A DNA stretch of 64,000 nucleotides from Niallia circulans (lineage in GTDB: Bacteria > Bacillota > Bacilli > Bacillales > Cytobacillaceae). Position 1 is the stretch's first letter, and each line of letters opens with the position of its first letter. The notes beneath the pieces were generated by a model that saw only the letters and a list, made by a program, of their open reading frames with translations, made no database searches and was not told the DNA's origin. A program made the translations under genes and the position numbers. The DNA lies in assembly GCF_003726095.1 (NCBI RefSeq), contig NZ_CP026031.1, positions 4,218,001-4,282,000 of the forward strand, read 5' to 3'. This document shows, piece after piece, positions 44,077 through 52,294 of this stretch.

Positions 44077-44316
44077 ATGAATCAATATACTATTCAATTT
44101 TTCTGTGGACAAATAAATTATGTCCGGGATGTTTTTGAAAATTACCAGGATGATTACATCACAACTAGCATAAAGGTTATTAACAAGATTAAAGCGGAGC
44201 TAGTAGTTGTTACATCTTTATCAGCGGAGCTTGCCATACGCCATGTAGAGAAAATATTTCAGCAGTCTAAATATGGTTGTGCGCTCCATTTTCATACGAC
44301 CATAACAGAAGGATAA
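44077..44316 (+). CDS. Small hypothetical protein after the PTS permease
   Basis: A 79-residue frame 31 bases after the permease stop, ending 18 bases before a terminator, so it is probably the last gene of the operon. It is soluble and mixed alpha/beta in appearance (YTIQFFCGQINYVRDVFENY; AELVVVTSLSAELAIRHVEK). The ribosome site (GTGATAG) is weak. I do not recognise a family. It could be a small regulator or HPr-like/EIIA-like fragment; no phospho-His motif is obvious. Confidence 0.5.
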   Translation: MNQYTIQFFCGQINYVRDVFENYQDDYITTSIKVINKIKAELVVVTSLSAELAIRHVEKIFQQSKYGCALHFHTTITEG

Positions 44317-44334
44317 TCAATAGAAAATGTCAAA

Positions 44335-44366
44335 CAAGGGGTACTCCTTTAAGGAGTATCCCTTGC
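44335..44366 (+). terminator. Terminator of the cellobiose-type PTS operon
   Basis: CAAGGGGTACTCC (44335-44347) and GGAGTATCCCTTG (44353-44365) pair with one wobble around TTTAA. The T tract is short. Confidence 0.7.
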
Positions 44367-44642
44367 TATACTTTCGAGTTAGTTAATAGTATTTTTTATG
44401 ATAGTATGTAAAGGCTACGAAAGAATGGAATTTTAATACTAGGTAAAATCTGCATCTTTCTTTTTAGCTCGTATTACCTTATAATTATTTTAACTTTATT
44501 TTTAAGCAGGGGGAGATTTCGATGAGTGAAGTCTCTTTCTGTTTGTTTGCGATTTTACAAATAAGCAATGGATTTTTACTATTGACACAATTGGTGTATA
44601 GTTATTAATAGATAATTTTTAGAAGGAATAGGGTGTTGAACA
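44367..44642 (+). promoter_or_regulatory. Intergenic region with the trhO promoter
   Basis: TTGACA is at 44582-44587 and TATTAA/ATTAAT at 44603-44609, a plausible sigma-A promoter. A weak hairpin GAGATTTC/GAAGTCTC (44513-44535) with a T-rich tail lies upstream. A 28-codon frame from ATG 44522 overlaps this hairpin and is probably chance. Confidence 0.45.
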
Positions 44643-45611
44643 ATGAGTGAATATCGAGTATTACTTTATTATAAATATGTACCGATTGAAAATCCTGAGG
44701 AATTAACCAAAGAGCATTTAGCTTTTTGTAAAGAACTAGGATTATTAGGTCGAATTCTAATTTCCCACGAGGGGATTAATGGAACAGTTTCTGGTACGGT
44801 AGAGCAAACAGACAAGTATATCGAAGCAATGAGACAGGATCCGCGTTTCAGCGATACTATTTTCAAAATTGATGAAGCAGATGGACATGCTTTTAAGAAA
44901 ATGCATGTTCGTCATAAAAAAGAATTAGTTAACTTAAGCTTAGAGGACGATGTAGATCCACTTAAATTAACTGGTAAACACTTAAAGCCAGCAGAATTTT
45001 ATGAGAAAATGCAAGATCCTGAAACAATTGTTATTGATGCTCGTAATGATTATGAATATGATCTTGGTCATTTCCGAGGTGCGATTAAGCCAGAAATTGA
45101 AACATTTAGAGAACTGCCACAATGGATAAAAGAAAATAAAGATAAACTAGAAGGTAAAAAGATTCTTACTTACTGTACTGGTGGAGTAAGATGTGAGAAA
45201 TTCTCTGGCTGGCTAATGAAAGAGGGCTTTGAAGATGTAAGCCAATTAGATGGTGGAATTGTGACTTACGGAAAAGACCCAGAAGTACAAGGAGAGCTTT
45301 GGGATGGTCAATGCTACGTATTCGACCAAAGAATTAGTGTGCCAGTCAATCAAAAAGAACATGTGATTGTAGGACGTGACTTCTTTACTGGGGAGCCATG
45401 TGAAAGATATGTAAACTGTGCAAACCCAGAGTGTAACCGTAAAATGCTTTGCAGTGAAGAAAATGAAGAGAAATATATGAGAAGCTGCAGCCATGAGTGC
45501 CGCACCCATCCAAGAAACTTCTATGTAAAGCAACATGGACTAACACAAGAGCAAGTGGAAGCAAGAGTAAAAGAAATTGCTCAATGGGAAGAAGAAAGCA
45601 AAGTAATATAA
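44643..45611 (+). CDS. trhO: tRNA uridine(34) hydroxylase (rhodanese family)
   Basis: A 322-residue cytosolic enzyme of the TrhO/YceA family, which installs 5-hydroxyuridine at tRNA position 34 using O2. The N-terminal domain has [20 protein letters not shown]. The rhodanese domain has [17 protein letters not shown] and the active Cys in [19 protein letters not shown]-terminal cysteine cluster follows ([15 protein letters not shown]...CSHEC). The length is normal. It is monocistronic with its own terminator. Confidence 0.94.
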   Translation: MSEYRVLLYYKYVPIENPEELTKEHLAFCKELGLLGRILISHEGINGTVSGTVEQTDKYIEAMRQDPRFSDTIFKIDEADGHAFKKMHVRHKKELVNLSLEDDVDPLKLTGKHLKPAEFYEKMQDPETIVIDARNDYEYDLGHFRGAIKPEIETFRELPQWIKENKDKLEGKKILTYCTGGVRCEKFSGWLMKEGFEDVSQLDGGIVTYGKDPEVQGELWDGQCYVFDQRISVPVNQKEHVIVGRDFFTGEPCERYVNCANPECNRKMLCSEENEEKYMRSCSHECRTHPRNFYVKQHGLTQEQVEARVKEIAQWEEESKVI

Positions 45612-45618
45612 AATAGGA

Positions 45619-45647
45619 AAGGCTGTCCGTTTGCGGGCGGCCTTTTT
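45619..45647 (+). terminator. Terminator of trhO
   Basis: AAAGGCTGTCCG pairs with CGGGCGGCCTTT with wobbles, followed by a T6 run. Confidence 0.85.
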
Positions 45648-45660
45648 TAGTTTGACAGAG

Positions 45661-46142
45661 GTTTGGCTGAAAAAATGAGGTTTTGGCTGATAAGTGCACC
45701 AGTTTGGCTGAAAAAACCGGAGTTTGGCTGATAAGTGCACCAGTTTGGCTGAAAAAATGGGGTTTTGGCTGATAAGTGCACCAGTTTGGCTGAAAAAACC
45801 GGAGATTGGCTGATAAGTGCACCAGTTTGGCTGAAAAAACCGGAGATTGGCTGATAAGTGCACCAGTTTGGCTGAAAAAACCGGAGTTTGGCTGATAAGT
45901 GCACCAGTTTGGCTGAAAAAACCGGAGATTGGCTGATAAGTGCACCAGTTCGGCTGAAAAAATGGGGTTTTGGCTGATAAGCGGCCACTTTGGCTGAAAA
46001 AATCAAAGATTGGCTGATAAGTGCACCAGTTTGGCTGAAAAAATCAAAGATTGGCTGATAAGTGCACCAGTTTGGCTGATAAAATCAAATTTTGCCTGAT
46101 ATCTACTCCAGTTTGGCTGATAAAAGGAAAACTTGATTGATA
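45661..46142. repeat. 41-bp tandem repeat array (about ten units, degenerate right end)
   Basis: The core gataagtgcacc recurs at 45689, 45730, 45771, 45812, 45853, 45894 and 45935, exactly 41 bases apart, with a variant at about 45977 and further copies at about 46017 and 46058. Each unit has two halves that begin tttggctga: one continues with aaaaaa plus a variable ccggag, atgggg or tcaaag, the other with taagtgcaccag. Units decay after 46070. The minus strand is open in all frames across the array only because the unit lacks stops; no ribosome site or homology supports a protein. Confidence 0.95.
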
Positions 46143-46232
46143 AAGCAATAGTCTTCTGCTAATAAAAATAAAAAGAGGCTAATATCCCACGTATTTATGC
46201 GATATCAACCTCATTTCCCCACTTCATATTCA

Positions 46233-46259
46233 TTGCAGACAAACCAAGTTTGTCTGCAA
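46233..46259. terminator. Hairpin after the ytkL-like gene
   Basis: TTGCAGACAAAC (46233-46244) and GTTTGTCTGCAA (46248-46259) form a perfect 12-bp stem with a CAA loop. No clear T run follows, so its role as terminator is uncertain. Confidence 0.45.
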
Positions 46260-46306
46260 CGTTTCAAAATTGCTAATTTGATGTGTACTCTAGCACAATC
46301 CTTTTC

Positions 46307-46996
46307 TTACAATTCGAATGTTTCACCTAGCTCTAATACTTTCCCTTTCAAACCAAGTTCTTCAAGCTTAGTTACAAACTCTTTAGCGTCTTGCTCAATT
46401 ACAGGGAATGTATTGTAGTGGATGGGAATAATTAGTTTTGCTTGATACCATTCAGCCGCTTGCAGCGCATCCTCGGGTCCCATTGTAAAATGGTCTCCAA
46501 TTGGTAGAAAGACAACATCTAATGGGTGTCGATCTCCAATCATCTTCATATCACTGAAAAGTCCAGTGTCTCCGGCATGATGGATGGTTTTCCCTTCTGC
46601 CTCAATAATATATCCACCTGGCATTCCGCCATATAAGATATTTTTATTTTCCTCATCAATAATCCCGGAACTGTGGAATGCATGCGTCATTTTTGCTTTA
46701 GCAAAGCCTAAATCGACTGTTCCGCCGATATTCATACCAATTGTTTCTACACCTTGCCAGGACATATAAGCAGCTAATTCAGGGTTAGCAACAACTGGAG
46801 CATTATTTGCTTTGGCGATTGGTGCCGCATCGAGAATATGATCCATATGTGCATGTGTCAGTAAAACAGCATCCACTTTCACTTCTTCTACTTTTGTAAC
46901 AGCAGAAGGGTTGCCACTAATAAACGGGTCAATAATTAGAGACTTTCCTTCTGTACTAATTTCAATAGTGGATTGACCATGATAAGTAATTTTCAT
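46307..46996 (-). CDS. ytkL: UPF0173 metal-dependent hydrolase (YtkL-like)
   Basis: A 229-residue metallo-beta-lactamase-fold hydrolase. The metal motif is [13 protein letters not shown] (HxHxDH), with further ligands in [11 protein letters not shown] and [21 protein letters not shown] at the start is typical of the UPF0173 family, to which B. subtilis YtkL belongs. The physiological substrate is unknown. AAGGAGAT precedes the start on its strand. It is monocistronic. Confidence 0.9.
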   Translation of the reverse strand: MKITYHGQSTIEISTEGKSLIIDPFISGNPSAVTKVEEVKVDAVLLTHAHMDHILDAAPIAKANNAPVVANPELAAYMSWQGVETIGMNIGGTVDLGFAKAKMTHAFHSSGIIDEENKNILYGGMPGGYIIEAEGKTIHHAGDTGLFSDMKMIGDRHPLDVVFLPIGDHFTMGPEDALQAAEWYQAKLIIPIHYNTFPVIEQDAKEFVTKLEELGLKGKVLELGETFEL

Positions 46997-47149
46997 GCAA
47001 AATCATCTCCTTAAAATTCCACATAGGTGGATTATTGTCCATTTTAGATTAAAGCAGAGAAAGGAAAAATACCAAATGATATGCTTGTCTATTTCTCTGA
47101 AATCAGTATTGACACTAACCTGTAAGGGAATGCGCAAAGACGAGAAAGG

Positions 47150-47830
47150 CTATTGTTGTTTCGGCTGACATAAGGCTAGCATAATAAAAGAAATAATGGT
47201 GATGGTTATTACCCAAATCCAAGCCATTCTCATATTGCCAGTTTCGATGGCGACATAAATAGCGGTAGGTAGTGTCTGTGTTTTTCCTGGGATATTACCG
47301 GCAAACATCAAAGTTGCACCAAATTCTCCTAATCCTCTGGCAAAGCTAAGGATGCTTCCAGATATAAGCGAGTGGGAGGCTAGTGGAATAGAGATGGATG
47401 TTAAAACTTTCCACTCGTTTGCCCCATCGACACGTGCCGCCTCTTCAATCGAACGATCAATTTGGATAAACCCAGCCTTTGCCGATTGATACATTAAAGG
47501 AAAAGACACAATAAATGCTGCAATTACCGCAGCCCACCATGTAAAAATAATTGGTTGTTGAAAAAGCCATTCGATTCCTTTTCCAATGATACTATTGCGC
47601 CCAAAGACAACGAGCAATAAAAAGCCAGTAACTGTTGGGGGAAGAACGATTGGCAGTAACAAACAGGTTTCTAGCAATACCTTTCCTTTAAATTTTTTTC
47701 TCGCTAATAAAGCGGCAAGAATTATTCCCGAAACAATGACGCAGACAGTGGCGATGAGTGATACTTGCAAGGAAAGAGAAAAGGGAGGCCAAAAGTTACT
47801 CCAATCCTCTTTAGTTAACAATAAATCCAT
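47150..47830 (-). CDS. modB: Molybdate ABC transporter permease
   Basis: A 226-residue ABC permease with five to six helices and the cytoplasmic EAA loop EAARVDGANEWKVLTSISIPLA. LPPTVTGFLLLVVFGR and RGLGEFGATLMFAGNIPGKT are ModB signatures. It overlaps modA by 20 bases. The usual ModC ATPase is not encoded nearby, as also in the B. subtilis yvgL/yvgM pair, so an ATPase encoded elsewhere must drive it. Confidence 0.93.
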   Translation of the reverse strand: MDLLLTKEDWSNFWPPFSLSLQVSLIATVCVIVSGIILAALLARKKFKGKVLLETCLLLPIVLPPTVTGFLLLVVFGRNSIIGKGIEWLFQQPIIFTWWAAVIAAFIVSFPLMYQSAKAGFIQIDRSIEEAARVDGANEWKVLTSISIPLASHSLISGSILSFARGLGEFGATLMFAGNIPGKTQTLPTAIYVAIETGNMRMAWIWVITITIISFIMLALCQPKQQ

Positions 47831-48605
47831 TTTCTTTAAAAACCTCTAAACTAATGGGTGTTTGCAAATAGTCATAAAAAACTTTAGCTGCCTGATAATG
47901 CTTACTGTCTTTGATGATGCCTAGAGGGTAAACAATGGGAGAATGACTTGCTTCATCCGCAATTGCTGCTACCTGAACAGCATCCGAAGTCTTTGCGTCG
48001 GTTCCATAAACAATGCCTGCTGCTACATTATTTGTTTCTACATAAGATAGAACTTGGCGCACATCCTTTGCAGGAACGATATTTTCTTGGACCTTTTCCC
48101 ATATATGCAGGGATTGCAGTGTTTCTTTTGCATAATTTCCTGCTGGAACGGATTTGGGTATACCGATAGCGATTTTTTCTTTATCCAATGTTTCTAAATC
48201 TGCAAAGTTATTGATAGTAGTGTCAGACTGTTTATTGGTGATTAATACTAAATTATTCTTAACTAAGTTCGTATGATCGGATTCACTAATGAAGCCACCC
48301 TTTATTAAAAGGGCCATCTTATCCTTTGCTGCAGAAAGAAATAAATCGACTGGAGCTCCCTGGGAAATTTGCTGCTGCAATGCTCCAGATGAACCAAAAT
48401 TAAAAGTTAGGGTAATATCTGGATGCTCCTTTTCGAATTTCTCCTTGATTGACTCTAACGCATCTTGCATGCTGGCAGCAGCAGAGATGGTTATGGAAAT
48501 AGGTTCTTGTTTAGATGCTGCTGATTGCCCATGATTATCGCTGCAAGAAGCTAAAATCAATATCGTAATCAAGAGCATAATAGGTTGGAAGTGTTTTTTC
48601 ATCAT
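47811..48605 (-). CDS. modA: Molybdate-binding lipoprotein
   Basis: A protein of about 264 residues exported as a lipoprotein; the lipobox is ILASC near residue 21. The mature domain has ITISAAASMQDALESI, FNFGSSGALQQQI and GAPVDLFLSAAKDKM, the ModA oxyanion-binding fold. The ATG at 48605 overlaps the stop of the dapA-like gene as ATGA; a second ATG follows at 48602. It delivers molybdate (or tungstate) to ModB for the molybdenum cofactor. Confidence 0.93.
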   Translation of the reverse strand: MMKKHFQPIMLLITILILASCSDNHGQSAASKQEPISITISAAASMQDALESIKEKFEKEHPDITLTFNFGSSGALQQQISQGAPVDLFLSAAKDKMALLIKGGFISESDHTNLVKNNLVLITNKQSDTTINNFADLETLDKEKIAIGIPKSVPAGNYAKETLQSLHIWEKVQENIVPAKDVRQVLSYVETNNVAAGIVYGTDAKTSDAVQVAAIADEASHSPIVYPLGIIKDSKHYQAAKVFYDYLQTPISLEVFKENGFIVN

Positions 48606-49489
48606 GCCTCTCCTTTTTGCCAAACCTCCATTAGGGTTTTCTGTTCTTGTTTATTCAAAGTGGATAATGGCTTTCTACAAATACCTGCTTCTATATTGCT
48701 TTCAGATAATAGATATTTAATAGCACGCAGTGCACCTATTTCTAGAATAGTATGTATCGTTGGTAGCAATTTGGAGAACTGTTTTTTCGCCAATTCCCAT
48801 TTTTGTGATTTTATCAATTGAACAATTTGTTGTATTTCTTGCGGGAAAATATTTCCTATTATACTAGTAATTCCATCATATCCGTTGCGCAAATGGTCTA
48901 AAAGGTATAAATCTGTACCGGTTAAGACAGAGAAGGATGAACCAAGCTCTTTTTGGAGGATAAGAGCATTGTCGGGATTTCCAGCTTCCTTTAACCCTTT
49001 TATTTGGGGATGTTTCTCTACTAAACGATAGAGAGTATTTAATTCCAGGTTAAATCCAGTACGGGAAGGATTATTGTAAAGCAAGATGGGTAAATTGGTA
49101 ACTGCGCAAACTTGTTCAACATATGCTGCAGCTTCTTTTTGATTAATACGTAAATAAGGAGGAAAGCCAAGCATTATTCCATCTAATCCTTCTTTTTGAG
49201 CAGCTTCCGCCAGTCGAATGGTATCTGTCGTTCTTACAGCAGCAACTCCACCAATGAGAAGAAAAGCATCTTTCCCTGCGGACTTTACCTCCCGATAGAG
49301 AATCTGTCTTTCTTCGATTGTCATGGAATGCTGTTCCCCTGTTGATCCACTAATAAGCAGTGCCGGGACATGATTCTGTTTATAGTAATCTATTAATGAA
49401 TAGATGCCGGTTTGCGAAAGCTTTTCCCTTTGATCAAAGGGGGTTACCATTGCAACACTATATGAAACAAATGGATTTTGTGTAATCAT
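48602..49489 (-). CDS. DapA/NanA-family aldolase (dihydrodipicolinate synthase-like)
   Basis: A 295-residue class I aldolase. The family motif is LISGSTGEQHSMTIEE, with Tyr in LLYNNPSRTG and the Schiff-base Lys in IKGLKEAGN. Members use pyruvate in condensation or retro-aldol reactions (DHDPS, N-acetylneuraminate lyase, KDG aldolase). The STGE form is less usual than GTTGE and suggests a side-branch function. AAAGGAG lies upstream of ATG 49489. It is the first gene of an operon with modA-modB, an unusual partnership. Confidence 0.88.
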   Translation of the reverse strand: MITQNPFVSYSVAMVTPFDQREKLSQTGIYSLIDYYKQNHVPALLISGSTGEQHSMTIEERQILYREVKSAGKDAFLLIGGVAAVRTTDTIRLAEAAQKEGLDGIMLGFPPYLRINQKEAAAYVEQVCAVTNLPILLYNNPSRTGFNLELNTLYRLVEKHPQIKGLKEAGNPDNALILQKELGSSFSVLTGTDLYLLDHLRNGYDGITSIIGNIFPQEIQQIVQLIKSQKWELAKKQFSKLLPTIHTILEIGALRAIKYLLSESNIEAGICRKPLSTLNKQEQKTLMEVWQKGEA

Positions 49490-49629
49490 TTTCCTAACTC
49501 CTTTCAAAATAGATTATACTTAAACTATTCAGATAATGGTACAGAAAGCTGTCTAATGAAGTCTTTCTATCAATTTATCTTTTTCTTGGGATGAAATCAA
49601 TATGAAGTGGGGAAGGGAGTAGAAGTTTT

Positions 49630-50067
49630 ATGATGAGAGTGGCACTTAATTTTGCAATTATGCTGGAGCAAGTGAAAGCAAAGGGATTTAAGGAAGAGGC
49701 GGTTAGCAAAGCTCTCGAAACAGAAGATTTTGCGTTCTTTCAGAACTGTGGAAATGGCTTGCCAGATTGGCAGACGCTTTTCTCTTATTATAAAGACAAT
49801 AAAGCTAGCGTCAAAGCGATTATGCAAGATGATTATGAAATAACCTTTTTGACTAAGGGAACGTTAAAAAGGCTTATACTATTGAAATATCAATTAGTAG
49901 AGGGAAGAGACTATGAGGACTGCGGCGAATCAATTGGAACTATTACATTGCCGAAGGAATCCTTTCAGCAATTTACAAAGATATTAGCCAAAAACTGGAC
50001 TATTGTCGTATTGGAAGAAAATCAAGACAATGTTATCTTTGATGTAAAGTTATTTGTAATCGATTAA
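49630..50067 (+). CDS. Hypothetical protein
   Basis: A 145-residue soluble protein that I do not recognise. It has a helical N-terminus (FAIMLEQVKAKGFKEEAVSK) and a C-terminal part rich in beta strands (TIVVLEENQDNVIFDVKLFV). GGGGAAGGGAG precedes two adjacent ATGs (49630 and 49633). A terminator hairpin (50150-50182) follows before the sigma-factor gene. There are no membrane segments. Confidence 0.6.
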   Translation: MMRVALNFAIMLEQVKAKGFKEEAVSKALETEDFAFFQNCGNGLPDWQTLFSYYKDNKASVKAIMQDDYEITFLTKGTLKRLILLKYQLVEGRDYEDCGESIGTITLPKESFQQFTKILAKNWTIVVLEENQDNVIFDVKLFVID

Positions 50068-50149
50068 ATGAAAATGGGACAAGTGGTTGTTATTTTTACA
50101 TAAAATCTTTCTTTATATATATAGAAGGAGGTAAAGATAACATATAGGC

Positions 50150-50182
50150 AAAAGAGGCTAATGAAGATTAGTCCCTTTTTTT
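50150..50182 (+). terminator. Terminator before the sigma-factor operon
   Basis: AAAAGAGGCTAAT (50150-50162) pairs with ATTAGTCCCTTTT (50167-50179) with one mismatch and one wobble; a T7 run closes it. Confidence 0.75.
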
Positions 50183-50225
50183 ACAACAAAAACAGAACAT
50201 ATGTTCCTTTTGGGAGGTCGAAAGG

Positions 50226-50840
50226 ATGAAAGAATGCCGTTCTTCTCAATCAGAAGCTTTTACCGCATTTTTAGAGGAAAATAAATCATTATTAAGCAAT
50301 CCAATTGTAAAGAGTTTTTTGCAGAAAAAGGACAATGTTCACCTGTTAAAAAAAGCGCTAGAATGTCCGACAAAGGAAAATAAAGAAAAGGTGGATGAAT
50401 CTTTTAAAAAGCATTTCTTTACCATTCGGTTTACTTCGTATATCACTTCTTCGATGGAGTACAGTACCATAAATTTTAATAAAAACTTATCCATGTATCA
50501 AAAACGATTTCCATTAATACTGACCGAGAAGGAAGAGGGAGGAGAAAAGGATATTAATCTAAATGATAAAGAGGCTGAAATAGAAGCAATAGTCGAGAAG
50601 GAGGCACTATGGTCTGAGATGGAGGAATATATTTCAAATAAAACAATCTATTCAGCCGTTCTGAGCTTGACTTCTTCCCAACGTAAGATCCTTACCTATG
50701 CCTATCTTTATAAATTTACGGATACAGAAATTGCCCGGAGAATTCGAACGTCTCAACAATATGTTTCAAAAACAAGAAAAGCGGCTTTAAAACGTATTCT
50801 TTCATTTATCAATAATAAGGAGGAAGGTAGATGGAATTAG
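50226..50840 (+). CDS. sigO: SigO-type sigma factor (region 4 protein)
   Basis: A 204-residue protein. The C-terminal 60 residues form a sigma region 4 helix-turn-helix (LTSSQRKILTYAYLYKFTDT, then EIARRIRTSQQYVSKTRKAAL) that would read the -35 element. The N-terminal part lacks a recognisable region 2. The next two genes are a YvrJ-family and an RsoA-like gene, which matches the B. subtilis SigO (YvrI)/RsoA (YvrHa) split sigma system. The symbol rests on this context. GGGAGG precedes the ATG. It overlaps yvrJ by 10 bases. Confidence 0.8.
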   Translation: MKECRSSQSEAFTAFLEENKSLLSNPIVKSFLQKKDNVHLLKKALECPTKENKEKVDESFKKHFFTIRFTSYITSSMEYSTINFNKNLSMYQKRFPLILTEKEEGGEKDINLNDKEAEIEAIVEKEALWSEMEEYISNKTIYSAVLSLTSSQRKILTYAYLYKFTDTEIARRIRTSQQYVSKTRKAALKRILSFINNKEEGRWN

Positions 50841-50995
50841 TAGATATGACGCAATGGATGACAATGATTAGCAATTTTGGTTTTCCACTAACTTTATCTT
50901 TATTTGTTCTGCTAAGATTAGATAAAAAAATGGATCAGCTACTGAAGGAATGGAAGGAAACTCAGGAAAACGAGCGAAAGGAAAAGGAAAAATGA
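50831..50995 (+). CDS. yvrJ: YvrJ-family small membrane protein
   Basis: A 54-residue protein: a short amphipathic start (MELVDMTQWMTMI), one membrane helix (about 14-30, FGFPLTLSLFVLLRL), and a charged helical tail (DKKMDQLLKEWKETQ). This is the YvrJ family pattern. AAGGAGG lies before its ATG inside the sigma gene, and its TGA overlaps the next ATG as ATGA. In B. subtilis yvrJ is close to sigO/rsoA; its function is unknown. It might tether or signal to the sigma pair. Confidence 0.8.
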   Translation: MELVDMTQWMTMISNFGFPLTLSLFVLLRLDKKMDQLLKEWKETQENERKEKEK

Positions 50996-51225
50996 CCGAT
51001 ATGTATACGATGGTAAAAAGGGCAAAGGCAGATCCGGAAATGCTCCATGAGCTAATAAAGTTGTTCGAACCAAAGGTAAATAAATTAACAAAAAGAACAA
51101 GCCCAAATGATATGGCAGATCTTTCACAAGAGCTGAAATTAATGCTTATACAATCTACCTATCAATATGACCTAGACAGTATTCCAGGCTTTTGGGAATT
51201 TAAAGATAAGCATAATAGAGAATGA
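50992..51225 (+). CDS. rsoA: RsoA-like sigma co-factor (region 2-like)
   Basis: A 77-residue protein with a sigma region 2-like helix pattern (LIKLFEPKVNKLTKRT and DLSQELKLMLIQSTYQYD). RsoA in B. subtilis supplies the region 2 function (-10 recognition and core binding) to SigO. ATG 50992 overlaps the yvrJ stop, so the three genes are translationally coupled. Its end is followed by the operon terminator. Confidence 0.75.
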   Translation: MTDMYTMVKRAKADPEMLHELIKLFEPKVNKLTKRTSPNDMADLSQELKLMLIQSTYQYDLDSIPGFWEFKDKHNRE

Positions 51226-51234
51226 CAGCTATTA

Positions 51235-51288
51235 AAAAATCCGAGTCCAACAAGTGACAAGCAGCATGCAGAGTTGGACCGGATTTTT
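51235..51288. terminator. Bidirectional terminator between rsoA and the prenyl synthase gene
   Basis: AAAAATCCGAGTCCAAC (51235-51251) and GTTGGACCGGATTTTT (51273-51288) pair with one bulge. The flanks are A-rich on one side and T-rich on the other; the genes converge. Confidence 0.88.
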
Positions 51289-51298
51289 ACCATACGCA

Positions 51299-52279
51299 TT
51301 ACACATTCCTATTTAATAAGCTAAGCGTAATTTCAAAAAGACGGTTTTTGTAATCCCCATCAGGTAATTTATTTAGTTGTTTAATTGCTTTCTCTGTATA
51401 TTTTTTAGCAAGGAGCTCTGCTTTTTCTACTCCTTTATATTTAGCGATAAGTTTAGAAAGCTGTGCCAGATCTTCGTTAGTCAAGGCTTCTTTTTTATCT
51501 AATATAGGAATCAGCTCATGCGGATTTGCTTGGATTGCATAGATAAGTGGTAAATTATAGTGACCTTGTTTAATATCTGCCATCACAGGCTTTCCTAATG
51601 TTTGGGAATTTCCTTTATAATCGAGAATATCGTCCATTATTTGAAAAGCCATCCCAATATAATGCCCCATATTCCAAGCATTCATGGCGAGTGGTCTGCT
51701 TGCTTCACTTTCAACCGCACCAGAATAGCAGCTTACGGCAAAAAGCTGGGCTGTTTTTCCGGATACTCTTGCTAAATATTTTTTCACCGTAACAGTAGAT
51801 TGGTATCGAGCGTTTAATTGATCTAATTCCCCACTTAAGATTTTTTCCATGCTTCGGGCATTAAATTCTAAATGGGAAAGAGATGTTGCGTACTTAGATA
51901 AAATGGTAAAACAAACACAGAATAAATAATCACCCGCATAGATGGCAAACTTATTTCCATTATGAGTATGAATGGTTGGAATGTTATGTCGTGTTGGCGA
52001 TTCATCAATAACATCGTCATGAATCAGCGTCGCCATATGCAAGGTTTCCAACGCTGCTGCCACTGCTATTGCACGATTTTTATCTTTAGACGGACCTATT
52101 TGTGAACAAAGTAGGGAATAGGCAGGTCTAAGTAGCTTGCCACCGGAATAAATTAAATCCTTAATCGTTTTTTCAACTACTTTATCACGAACACGAATAT
52201 TGCTTTCAATTAATTGAAGTACTTTTGACAAGTCATTTTTTAATTCTGGATACGTATCCCACATTTGATGTACACGCAT
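51299..52279 (-). CDS. dmkB: Polyprenyl diphosphate synthase (DmkB/HepT-like)
   Basis: A 326-residue trans-prenyltransferase. The two Asp-rich motifs are LIHDDVIDES and FQIMDDILDYKG, with GGKLLRPAYSLLC near the start. It makes a long-chain prenyl diphosphate for quinone synthesis. It is not beside hepS/menG, as the menaquinone HepT would be. Instead it lies 15 bases after a Gx-transporter gene and next to ndh2, apbE and ubiA-like genes, as DmkB does in the Listeria EET locus. The DmkB role is inferred from that context; ordinary menaquinone synthesis is the alternative. Confidence 0.85.
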   Translation of the reverse strand: MRVHQMWDTYPELKNDLSKVLQLIESNIRVRDKVVEKTIKDLIYSGGKLLRPAYSLLCSQIGPSKDKNRAIAVAAALETLHMATLIHDDVIDESPTRHNIPTIHTHNGNKFAIYAGDYLFCVCFTILSKYATSLSHLEFNARSMEKILSGELDQLNARYQSTVTVKKYLARVSGKTAQLFAVSCYSGAVESEASRPLAMNAWNMGHYIGMAFQIMDDILDYKGNSQTLGKPVMADIKQGHYNLPLIYAIQANPHELIPILDKKEALTNEDLAQLSKLIAKYKGVEKAELLAKKYTEKAIKQLNKLPDGDYKNRLFEITLSLLNRNV

Positions 52280-52294
52280 AGTTTAACCTCTTTC

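Noticed and set aside
44522..44608. 28-codon frame with AGGGGGAG upstream
   Set aside because: It spans a hairpin and the trhO promoter, and the apparent ribosome site is part of the hairpin base. Conservation would be needed to support it.
45385..46006. Overlapping minus-strand frames encoding Gln/Pro/Ser repeats across the tandem array
   Set aside because: All three frames are open only because the 41-base unit has no stop codon. The frames have no ribosome site, and the array is better read as a DNA repeat.
45661..46142. CRISPR array
   Set aside because: The period is 41 bases with nearly identical halves and only a 5-6 base variable core. There are no unique spacers of normal length and no cas genes.
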